Assembly: GCA_030248215.1 (NCBI GenBank)
Contig: JASANG010000068.1
Coordinates: forward strand, 78,479-142,478
Source of the DNA: Enoplolaimus lenunculus
Lineage: Eukaryota > Nematoda > Enoplea > Enoplida > Thoracostomopsidae
Length of the DNA: 64,000 bases
Reading direction: 5' to 3'
In this document: positions 21,143 to 32,700 of the stretch, in pieces
Layout: every line of letters begins with the position of its first letter
Position numbering within the stretch: position 1 is the first letter of the stretch
Made by a program: the position numbers and the translations under genes
Notes under the pieces: model-generated
Database searches by the model: none
What the model saw: only the letters and a program-made list of their open reading frames with translations
Told to the model about the DNA's origin: nothing

Positions 21143-22516
21143 GATTGCAGTAACCCGAATAAGGGGGGAACTGATATTTATTTGTGCTTTCCAGATTGTA
21201 CCTTGTTATTCAGTTACGGATGTTTACCTATTTTTAACCCGCCCGCCGGCGCCCTTCGTTACTGATATGTATGAATTAAACATTTATTCGTCTTGTCTGA
21301 AAAACCTGAGCAATGATGCAACGTTATACTTAGGAATGTACTTTCAAAACGTAAATATATACTAAAATTTTGAACTCGACTTAATTTGGGCCTGAAGTCA
21401 TATTTGGAACAAAAATTAACCTACAAACTATTGATATATTGGCACACATGGGCATGTAAATATTAGAGTTCACTAAGAGACCAAAGCAGAAAAATGGCCT
21501 AAACTGCTCACACGTTATAACAGACACTCAGACATCTCGCGTAAACTTTAAATCCAGAAAAAAAGTTTAACCGACATGGCGATTAACACAAATGCTTCGG
21601 GCTAACCAGTTTTGCCCAAAAAATAATATTAAAAAGTAAGATGTTGGGACCAACTGTTAAAACATTGGGTGATGTGAAAATAAATAACTGTTCGTCGCCG
21701 AATAACACAGTGTACCCTCTGGAGAGGTAAAATAAATGTCAGTAGTCTCTATTATTCGGGTTGCTACGACAGCATTAACCAAGAACCTAAAGTCAAGACT
21801 TTGACAAAGACTGGTATATAAAGTAAGTATGCGCTTGACTTTATGTGTCAAACAATTTCTTATAAATCTTGTAACTTTCCTATCCACCAGACTTTTTTAA
21901 AATTGTGCGTGCTATCTGTGCTCGAGATTTTTTAAAGCACATTTTTCACATTTGATTTGTCGAAATTTAGAGCCATTTTTGAGATCCACAGTTGTAAAGG
22001 GTTTGATTGAATACCTATTGCTAACTGATGATAGACACCATATCTATGCAATTTAGACCACGGTTCGGAAACCGTGATAATTGCTTTTTCTCACGCTCCG
22101 GTTATCGCAAAGGCTGATTTACTTGTGAGAAATGTGCGGCAGATCAAAGAAGCGTTAAAATGGAAGACCCCACTGGATATAGTGGAAGCACTCGTGAGTG
22201 CAAGTGAGCCAGAAACCAACGTTATTTTAGTGCTAAACCTTAGTTCGGATCTTAACTTCTGATTAATTTCATTTTTCACATATGAATAAAAGTACAAATC
22301 TTGTTTGCATATTTTTTGCCGATCTCAACTTAGTAGGATATTGTGTAATTTTTACGTTCGTTTGATATGAAAAAATAATACGAAATTCATCTATAATCCT
22401 AGAAAATTCGGTGCATCCGCTATTTTTTCTTTAAAATTTTTAGAGAGCTCGGTGGATATTTATTTGTATGCTCAATTGTTTTAGCAGAAAACTACAAAGT
22501 CTTTGAAACTTTTACA

Positions 22517-22736
22517 CACTGCAAAAAATGGTGATACAAATTGACTCTCTCTAATATAGGCTTTTCGGAACTAAGTCACAAACTGAGTCAAGTTCAACTC
22601 CCCGCCAGAATCAAACTCACCCGACTCGCTCAGCGAGACGAATTCGACTCTGACGGAGTCGAATTTGACTCAGTTTGTGTAGTCCGGAAAAGCCTATATC
22701 GGAGAGATTCAATTTGACTCGCTATTTTTTGCAGTG
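22517..22736. mobile_element. Long-hairpin MITE, family E
   Basis: Ends CACTGCAAAAAATGGTGATA and TTTTTTGCAGTG. The arms carry the paired GACTCAGTTTGTGTAGTCC blocks typical of the family. Confidence 0.85.
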
Positions 22737-23205
22737 TACTTTAATATCCGTTTCCGTTATTTTACTATCCGTTTACACCCGTAATTATAATTCATGATGA
22801 ATGGAAAAAACTTGTTACCGTTCACAAACATGGACTCTACAGAGCATGTGAAAATTCACAACTGTTGATTGATTCAAAATATAATTTACAAACTCCTATT
22901 TTTGGCCATTCTTTCAAAATTAAGATGCTGAATTTTCACAGGCCCTGCTATCGATGCTTTGTCCGAGATCCGACAGTAATAAACAGACCTTGTACACAGC
23001 AAAAAAAATTTAATTATTAAACCAATTGCGTAAAGTTTATATAACTTTTGATTTATTTGTTTAAAACTCAAGAACGTAACATTAGTCTAAAGCTTAAGTT
23101 TACTCTATTGCAGTCCCACAGAAAATCGTACAGCCTCTGATATTCACTTGAGCCTGATGAGTCATAGAGCAAACCGCATTTTTAGTATGCGAACTTAAAA
23201 CACGT

Positions 23206-23450
23206 GGCTCGTGTAAAGATCAGAGGCGGAACGTTTTTCTGTAGGACTAGAATAGAATAAGCTTAAGCTTAAGACTAATTTTTTGGTCGGTTTAGGCTTA
23301 AGCTCAGGCTTAGGCTTACGAATAAACTCATTGATACGCTTAGGCTAGGCTTAGGAATAAACTCATTCACACACTTAGGCTTAGCCTTAGGCTTAAATTT
23401 AAGAATAAGCAGCTTATAATACTGTTCCGCCCCTGCTCTTTACATTGAAC
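23206..23450 (+). mobile_element. GGCC/TTAGGC MITE, family A
   Basis: Starts GGCTCGTGTAAAGATCAGAG and ends CCGCCCCTGCTCTTTACATT, with TTAGGC-type hexamers between. A truncated hairpin MITE abuts its right end. Confidence 0.8.
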
Positions 23451-23625
23451 ACTCTCTCGGAAATAGGCTTTTCCTGACTACACAAACTGAGTCAAAATTC
23501 GACTCCACTAGAGTCCAATTGAGTCGAATTTGACTCAGGCGGAGTCGAATTTTCAATCAGTTTGTGCAGTCAGGACAGTCCTATTTCGGCGAGAGTCAAT
23601 TTGGCTCACCATTTCTTGCAGTATA
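23450..23625. mobile_element. Long-hairpin MITE, family E, left end missing
   Basis: Begins inside the left arm at CTCTCTCGGAAATAGG and ends CACCATTTCTTGCAGT. It abuts a family A MITE. Confidence 0.75.
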
Positions 23626-25691
23626 TATCGCTGTTATTTATTTTATCGAACAGCACATATTTAAAAATTAAAAAAACGGTTTCTGGGCAATTCTGCTAAT
23701 CATCGTAATAGATTTGAGGCAAAAAACACAAATTGCAGTCGAATTTAAAATCCTAAAATCTATACCGAGATATTTAGTTCTGAATATTAATCTTTTCTGT
23801 CTCCATTTTGCGTATTAAATGGCAAGAAAAACCCTATCGTTAAGCCAATCCTTCAATTAATATGTACAATGGCGAATCCATAAATTTCAAAAATAGGGGC
23901 CCATGCGAAATATAATAGCGAACGAAAACTCGCTAGTGAGAGTCGAACGAGAATCTGAATACTATTTTATTGCTAAATTTAATACAAAATTTTGGTTTTC
24001 ATTCCTGTTGAAAGGGGGGAGGCAACGCTAGGGTGGTTTGCCCCTGTATCCACCAGCAATTATGTGAAAATGTCGAAGAACCACTCAAGGTGCCACTTGT
24101 GACTCGTAGCCGGTCCTTTGAATGCCGAATGGCTATACAGGGCAATACAGCTTGAGGTTCGAGTTCGACTCATTTTAGCAAAATATGCTGATTTCCAGAT
24201 CCGGTTAAAGAATTTTTTTGGCTTCGAATGGATCCTTTTGTCTACAAAATGAGTTCTATTCCGTTATTATGTCTTCCAAACGGCTTTGGCATACAAAAAT
24301 AATCTGGCGCTGCTAAATACCCATATCCAATAAAAGGATCCTTGAAGACTTTGTTCTGCATAGCGATAAACACTTTGATTTTAGGTAAACGCTTAGGCAA
24401 ACGACTATAAAAAGCTTAAGCTTAAATGTGGGGCTAAATGCAAGATGCACGAGATCCAAAATAGGTCACGCAGGAAAACGTAGGAATATATCCATATTCT
24501 TGGGATAAAATTTAGATTTAGATTTTCACTAATTTATTTAGGTTTAAGATTAAGCGTGTTCCAGGTTTTTGTTAAAAAATTAGTTCCGGCAACACGTAGT
24601 TTTGAAGTAAATATACTTATATAAGTGATGCCTATCGGATGTTTTTCATGTCCGGATATCCGGTAATTTTTGCCGGATATTTATTCAGCTATCCGGATAT
24701 CCGGTAAGTTTTGTCGGATATTTATTCGAACATCCGGATATCCGGATATCCGAAATTACATTTTCTATTTTGGGAATCCGAAACTAGATTTTGCGTTTTG
24801 TTTCCGAGCCTCAATTTTCGTGTCTTAAGCACTTGTTTTTACTTGTTGCTCTAAGGGAAGTACCCTGATCCAAAAGCTGGTTGCTATGACCGTAAAACGT
24901 ACAATTCTAAAAATATCTTTTTATCATGCAACTGCTTCAACAGCGCTGGGTTTCAACATTCTGAATGAGGTTTGAATACAGAATTTTTTCGTCAACTACA
25001 GCTACTTTAGTGGTGAAACAATGCAAACACAATAGCATTTCGGATTATCCGGTGGCTATTTGTGTCTGCATTTGCGTAAGATTTTGTAACCAGGTTAATA
25101 AAAACATATATTTTCGGGTATCTTCGTCAGCAAAACAAGCAATGAATTATTATCATAAGCCAGCCATAAGTAATAGTCTAATATTTTGAAAATCGGGAAC
25201 TAAAAGCAATTATAGCTATACTAATTTCAGAAACTTAATCAAATATAAAAATAATGTTACAAAATTTTGTTATACTGCGCTGGTTAGAGCATTTTTGCTG
25301 CCACTGATCCGTTAAATTTAAGCTAACGGCAACACTAAATTAAATAAACTCGTCAGTCGGGTTTGCGTGCGCAATACGCAAAAGTTGCGAACGCACAACA
25401 ATCTGCATGGAAAGTTTCTTTTGGCATAATAATCATGTTTTTGTTCTAAAGAAATATTGTAAGCAAAGTAATGCTGGAATATTGCCCGAAATACATATGT
25501 GCGGCATTCCAATACTTTAAGATTGAAAATTTTCATTATATAAAGGTATACGATTTTTAATTGTTTGACCAAAAATAAAACTTCCAGTGTGTTCGAATGT
25601 TTCAACAAAGATCCTACTAAAGCGAGCAATTTATGCACATTATGGCTTTTAGGGATTTTTACTCATATTCAAAAGTTGTATTAACGACACG

Positions 25692-25887
25692 GGCCCATGT
25701 AAAAAGATAAGAGGCGGAACGTTTTGCTGTAGGACTGCAATAGAGTAAATAATCTTAAGCTGTCGACTAATGTTTTTCCTTAGGCTTATATTTAGGCTTA
25801 AGTATAAGCTCATTCTTACGTTTAGGCTTAGGCTTAGGCATATACTTTGTTTATACTGCAGTTGCGCCCCTGTTCTATGCAGTGGCC
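25692..25887 (+). mobile_element. GGCC/TTAGGC MITE, family A
   Basis: Starts GGCCCATGTAAAAAGATAAG and ends GCGCCCCTGTTCTATGCAGT then GGCC. Interior hexamers are degenerate. Confidence 0.75.
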
Positions 25888-26769
25888 GCGATACGGCAGT
25901 GTCTCCTAAAATATGCTTCACTCTAATTTTTTTCTACAATTCTTAGGGCATAAATGTTCCTATCACCGCTAGTTCCTTTATGTACTGTCATGGTGTTTTT
26001 CGCAACCAGGCAATTTGTATATACATTTTCAAAATGAACTCTCAAACCAAAACTGGATCAATGAAGCCAGAACAATTTGACTTTACGCAAAAAATGTGTT
26101 GAATTTTGAGCCTTGACTATTTCAGTTTCTCAGTGAATCTAAAAATCTTAAACATCTCATGTTTAGGCACAAAGCAGACGTTACGTCAAGAACGTAAGGT
26201 GTGCTGGGTACATTGGTTTGTACACAGAATATACCAAAGTTGCACACCCCTGTTTGAAAGCACATTATCCGTTCTAAAACAATGTCAGCCCTCATACACA
26301 CTCTTGTTCAACCGCTATAGAATATATCCAGCGGTACACTCCTATTTAAGAGAACCATCTGATGTTGATATAATGGCATGAGATATATTCCCTCCGTCCC
26401 GAAATTGTAAAATATGACCTACTAGAAATAATATTTTGACTCTTTTCGGTTTCTTGCGAAATACTACTTGCAGCAAAATCGTGGCGGGGCACCTACTTAA
26501 TGCGGCCTGCCAAACAAAAATACAATTTCGTTCGCAAAAATGATTATTAAGCATAAAAATAAACTTTATTAATAAGGCAGTGTACAAAATGCGACAAGTA
26601 GGCAGAAAATGTATATATTTACGCGTAAAAAATAAATTCAAAGCCTTTTTTATACGACAAAAACAACATTAATTGACATTTGGAGTATCGTTTTCAATTA
26701 TTGGCAAAAAGTGACCAAAATTCTACATGTACGTTGTCAAAAACTATAACACCGTTCATGCTTTGTTCT

Positions 26770-29700
26770 TTAATTATCATCAGCTCGCAGTTCAAACTGT
26801 GCCACGTCATCAGTTATCGCGGATGATCGATCTTGGTGTCTGAAATGAGTTAATTTCTTTGTGTCTTGCAGGTCAGTCCGCGTTGAACGAGTAGCTACCT
26901 GTTTTCGTTGAGTTTTCGACGCTGATGCTGAATATGGAAACACTTGGAAGCCTGGGATACCGGAAACTGGACAATACGATCCAATACACGTTCGAGATTC
27001 ATATGCCAGCTGACGACCGGACGGACAGTATTCGCCTGGATAACAGGTTCGTGTTCTGGTCTGAAACATGTTTATTTATTTTTCTTTGTTTATTTTTGCA
27101 GTTAATATTTCTCTGTTTCTTTAATATTTGTAATATTTTTCACAAGACAGCGTAGATTTGAGCATTAAGATCTATTCAAAGCTGAAGACGGATACGCTGA
27201 TATGAATTAAATCATTGAGCGTATATACTGATCTTCATGCGATGGCTCGTTTATGATGGTGTATGGACTGCACTAAAGAAGATACCATAGGAGTAGCCAG
27301 GATTTTTGTTTGAAGAGTACACAAACACTTTAAGTATATAGTGTCTTAATCGTACCAAAACAGTCACTACAGACACAACAACGCGTATGAAAATACATTT
27401 TGGTACATATCCACTAAAACAATGTCCGTTCAGAATAGAAAAGCACCAACAACTAGTGTGTGGGAATGAAATCACAACAGATCATTGCAATTTATTCAAA
27501 AATAAAATTTTCCCAAAACTTTGGCGGGGCCATGGCCCGATTGCCCCCATGGCTGCGCCCCTTTATTATACTGCAGCACAATGTCCATAATTAAAAAACT
27601 GTGATTACTTGAGTTCCAGTTTGACCACATCCAGCATTACAACTAGACCACGGTGACCAACTCGATGAACCAATCACAAACGCGGATTGAAAGCACGACG
27701 GCAACAGGCACGCTTGTGACTCGCCTTGTCGGACAGAACTGACAAAAAACGAAAAATTTACCATAGATTGCAATAGGCACTGGGGGTATACCTGATTTCG
27801 CACTAAAATTACAGAGGACAAGAGAAAGCGAAAATAAAAAATACGCATAGATGACATAGCTACCAAAACTAAGGGCGTTGATAAGCGTGCGATAGGATTG
27901 CCCCGCTCTCATTGGTCCGACGGGACGAAGCTTTTTTCAACTGCATGTCCTAAATATGTAAGTTTTGGTCGTTTTCATGAAAATATTTCGAAAAATTATA
28001 GCACTTTTCGCAAAAAATTATAAACATTTTGGCCAATGTTAAGTGCAATTTAGAATCTAAACCTCCTCTTTTACATATCCACCGTAAACCTGGACGCCCC
28101 TAATAGTAACATGGGCCAACATTTTTATTGGCCAGGTTAGCGTAAAGCTAATTGCCTAATGGGACCTCATCATGTCACAGGATCCGACCCAAAAAGGACC
28201 AAAATTTTTAGTCATTCCAATATTAGCAAATGGCACTTTCTAAAGTGGATTCTACAGTTGTGGGCCAAATAAATTTTTGTCAACAAGGATAAGCAGCGGA
28301 TAATTGTATTGCAAACAAAGCTTCGGTAACCAGAATGACAAGCTCCCTTGACCTTATCGTGTGTTTGCTATAAAATCAAGCCGAGAAGTTCAGCAAAAAT
28401 TAAATTGCGTATTTCTGGTCTGCTGGCAAACTATACCTCAGTCAAAAATCAACTAGCACGGGCCAGTAGCCAAGGGGTGGGGGGGCAGAAGGGTCTCAGC
28501 CCCCACCCCCTGGAAAAATAGTGGCCCACATAGAAAATTTTCCACCTTGTTAGTAATTCATTGAAAACCCTTGGATTCCACTCCAGAAAAAATTCAGCCA
28601 CCCTAGCAAGGTTATAGCTGGCTACGGGCCTGAGCTGGCAAGATTTCATTGGAAACGAATATGTCGCGTTTTGGTTTGAGTTCATCATTTCTGCAAATAT
28701 CATCGCAGAACGTTCATTTGGGTTTAAATTTTGCAATTTAGTCGACCTGTGCCCAACGGTAATTATTGGTTAATGTATATAAACCACCGTGATTGGCGAA
28801 TGATTTAAGATTGAGTTATGTATAAATATCATTTAGAAATAACCTAATAACTTGCCGGGACCTTTGGTTGCCACGTAGATTTTAATATTGATCCGGTGCA
28901 CATGCGACGACTGACAAATGTACCTGCTTTTATCATAAAATACTAGGCGGAACCGTTGTTACAAAATTCCGGTATTAGGCGGCTCCGCAGTTTCCTGTCT
29001 CTTGGCTTCGATATATCAATCAAACCCCTACCGCCGTGCCTTTAACACTCTGACTCACCCCCCCATGTCTATTGCGAATATAGAGGGGGGAGATTGCAAA
29101 CCCTCGTACAGTCACCGTAGTACAATCGCCGCTCCTGATCCAAGCCACGGTCACATTGGTCGAACGATCCTCTGACTCATCGTGACGCATCAAAATTACA
29201 AAAAGCTGGACCCCAGACCCATTCGGATGGACCCATTTCAAACTCTGACCGACGCAAGTTTCAGAACGCACTTAATTCGTTGGTGTGTCTATACTATGGG
29301 ATCCCAGAAAGAGGTAATGCAAGTCTAAGCCCTACCCAACGGGATGAAAAGCCAAAAAGAGTGGTAAAATTTAAAACTAATTTTGCATTTGGTTTGTTTC
29401 GGTCGCAAACGTTTTCGACCATTATATATCGCGTATCTCTGTTTGAAATTGTTGAATTCGCAGCTGTTTGTCTTTTTATTCCAAAGTGCCGGTCTTAAGA
29501 CGAGGTTACAAACTTTTTGCTTGGTTGTTCGAGTAAAATATTATTCCAACTTACGAGCATCGCTCGTACAATGGATTGCATCTGCGTTCTCTGGACCGAA
29601 TACCTTCACCGCATGTGACGCTACACGATCCCCACGGGCCCCATTGAGTCGATAAATAGGATGACCCTATTCCAGGGTTGATGATTCCACAATTATAGCT

Positions 29701-32700
29701 GAAACAGTACAACAAAATTTTTCATTAATTATTTTTAATTTGTATACCATTCTTATATTTCGCCCCATCCACAAAAAGTTCGGCCAATATTATTTTGAGG
29801 TTCGTAACAGTAACAGGATACGCCAATTCGCAATCCTGAGCTTAATCTTTTTAGCCTCTCAGGTTAGTGATAAGCCAACAACTAAGCCTAAGTCAGAGCA
29901 AAAAAACAAGTCCAAAGGTTGAGCAAGCTTACTTTAGTGGGTGTCCCGCGGAATACGCTTCTCGCAGTATTAACATAGGCAAAGGTGTAACCACAATGGG
30001 GTCCGACCCCCCCATCCGCTTTCTGAGCCAGAAATCCATAAAATTAATAGGCTCTCTAACATTTTGGGTCGAAACCAGTCGTAGTGGGACTACATTTATT
30101 GAGCGAAGCTCGAACGCACGCAAGAAATTAAGGTAATATGCAAATTAGTTGTTAGCTAACTATTCATTTATCAATTTTGGAGGTTTTTAAGCAATTTCCT
30201 ATGATTCCTCGCACCCAAGAACCTTCAGCCACCCTAATAATTATTGAAGTCATTTTAAGTCATATTTTTTTCTCGTCAATTAAGCAAATATGCAAATTAG
30301 CTATTAGCTAAATATTCGACAATCGCTTTTAAAGGTTTGTGAACAATTCATTCAGATTCCTCGCACCCGAAAACCCATTATTGCTGAAATTAGATTGCTT
30401 GTAACCCTAATAATTAGGGAAACATTGTAAAAACGCCTAATTTAGGCTTATCAATTATGCTTATATGCAAATTATCTATTAGCTAACTACTCAATTATCG
30501 GTTTTAGACGTTTGTAAACAATTTATTCAGATTGCTCGCACCAAAAAACCTTCAGTAAACCGTAATAATTATTGAAATAATTTAAAAAGTCCTAATTTTG
30601 TCTTGTCAATTAAGCTAATATGCAAATTAGCTATTAGCTAACTATTCAATTATCAGTTTTGGATGTTTGTAAACAATTTATTTAGATTCCTCGCACCCGA
30701 AAACCTTCAGTAAACCCTAATAATTATTGAAATAATTTAAAAAGTCCTAGTTTTGTGTTGTCAATTAAGCTAATATGCAAATTAGCTATTAGCTAACTAT
30801 TCAATTATCGGTTTTGGATGTTTGTAAACAGTTTATTCAAACTCCTCGCACCTAAAAACCCTTTAGTGCTGAAATTATATTGCTTTTAACCTTAATAATT
30901 AGTTAAATATTGTAAAAAGTTCTAATTTAGGCTTATAAACTATGCTAATATGCAAATTATCTATTAGCTAACTGCTTAATTATCGGTTTTGGAGGTTTGT
31001 AAACAGTCTACGCAGATTCCTCGCACCCAAAAACCCTTTAATGCTAAAATTAGATTGCTTCTAACTGTAACAATTAGTGAAATATTGTGGAAAGTCCTAG
31101 TTTAGGCTTAATTAATTATGCAAATTAGCCTGTAGCTAATAAACGTCTTAAAATTTTAAAACCCCAATGCGAGGTTAACACCCCAGTATAATTGGCTTTC
31201 AAACAAAAAAGTTTATCAAAATCGGTTCAGCCGTTCCTGAGATTCCTTTCGGACGGACAGACGGACAGACGGACGGACGGACAGACAGACAGACGGACGG
31301 ACGGACATCCACCTTTCGACCCCCAAGTACAAAACATAAAACGCTTCGCGAAACTCCGAGCTTCGCTCAATAAGAATAAGTATATGCGGGTTAGGTTCAA
31401 AGTATAATGAAATAAAGCGTAGCTCAGGATAAATTTTAATCCGGACTCGGGTTTTCTGAACTACATTGGCTTGTAGTCCAATTCGTTATCTTTTTCGGCT
31501 CAGAGGATTTAAACCATGGCTAAAAGTTGTCTAAGAAGACGCAAAGGTTTTCGCGGAAAAGCTGAGCCACGCCTAGTACCGCTACAGGCGGTGGTGTGAC
31601 TTACCCGTAGCAAGATCCGACCCCTGTCTCAATTTGTCGACGCCCGTAAGAGTCACGGCACGCACGATGTCGGCGTCGCAATCCTGAGCCACAGGTCGTA
31701 TCACAGATGCCCCACGCGGACCAGGAGTCACAAATATTGGTCACGAACGAGCTGCCTCCGGTGGTGCATGGGTAATTTTGACACGTTCTCGAGTCAGTCG
31801 GTGCTGAAATAAAAATCTGATCCCGTTTATTGATGTTGAAGAATGTGATGCTACTTGTTTTTTTAATATATTTTCGACAAGAAATGGCTATATTTCCGTA
31901 AAACTTATTATTTACGCTAAAAAGAACAAGCATTTGAAATAAAAATTAATTTTACGGAAAAAAAGCTGTTTAAAACATCCTAGCGTCTGCCCATGTAAAG
32001 ATCAGGAGCGGAACGTTTTTTGTGGATCTGCAATAGAGTATGCATAAGCTTTAGACTAATGTTTTTCGCTTGGCTTAGGCTTAGGCTTAATAGGCTTAGA
32101 CTTAGGAATTTGCTCATTCTTACGCTTACGTTTGCGCTTAGGCTTAGGCTTAGGCTTATTAATATACTAATAATACTATTTCGCCCCTGTTCTTTGCATT
32201 GACCCTAGCGTCTTAGTTTTCTGTATTTTGCTAAGAAAATTATGTCTAACAATATAGTACAACACTTGCACTTGTCTGCTTTTATTATTCAATTTCAAAT
32301 TTTCGTTTTTTAGAAAATTAATAGCGCTTTTAAGGGCAGTCTCGTTTTCTGATTTGACTGAAAACCGGTGGACTTCGATTTAAAACTTTATTTGTGCTTT
32401 TATGCTTATTATTAAAGCTTAGCTTGGATTTTTTTTCGATGCTTTGGATTTATGCTTCGGCTTAGGTATATGCTTATATAATCTACAGTTTCGGTTCTAA
32501 ATGTAACACTGGTCAGTATTTCTATACGACAAAAATCTAAACACATACGGTATCCGCATCCTGTTGCAGGCGAATATATACATTGTCGATTCCGGACTTG
32601 ACGTCCGTATCCACACGATGCCGAACAAGCGCTCCATGGCCCCCAAGCACCCCAAATCGGGACCGAGATAACACCAATTGATGTGCCCGTGGTACATCTG

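Larger units (their letters stand above)
21140..26560. other. Gene-free interval filled by MITEs
   Basis: Contains family D fragments (21141-21420, about 21660-21790), hairpin MITEs, two family A MITEs, and a cluster of CCGGATATCCGG palindromes at 24650-24760. No recognised exon. Confidence 0.6.

Noticed and set aside
20966-21265. 99-residue plus-strand frame opposite the RFamide candidate
   Set aside because: Mostly Tyr-Ile repeats translated from the (AT)n microsatellite.
22074-22262. 62-residue plus-strand frame (KADLLVRNVRQIKEALKWKT)
   Set aside because: Composition looks somewhat protein-like, but I found no family match, splice sites or neighbours, so I could not support it as a gene.
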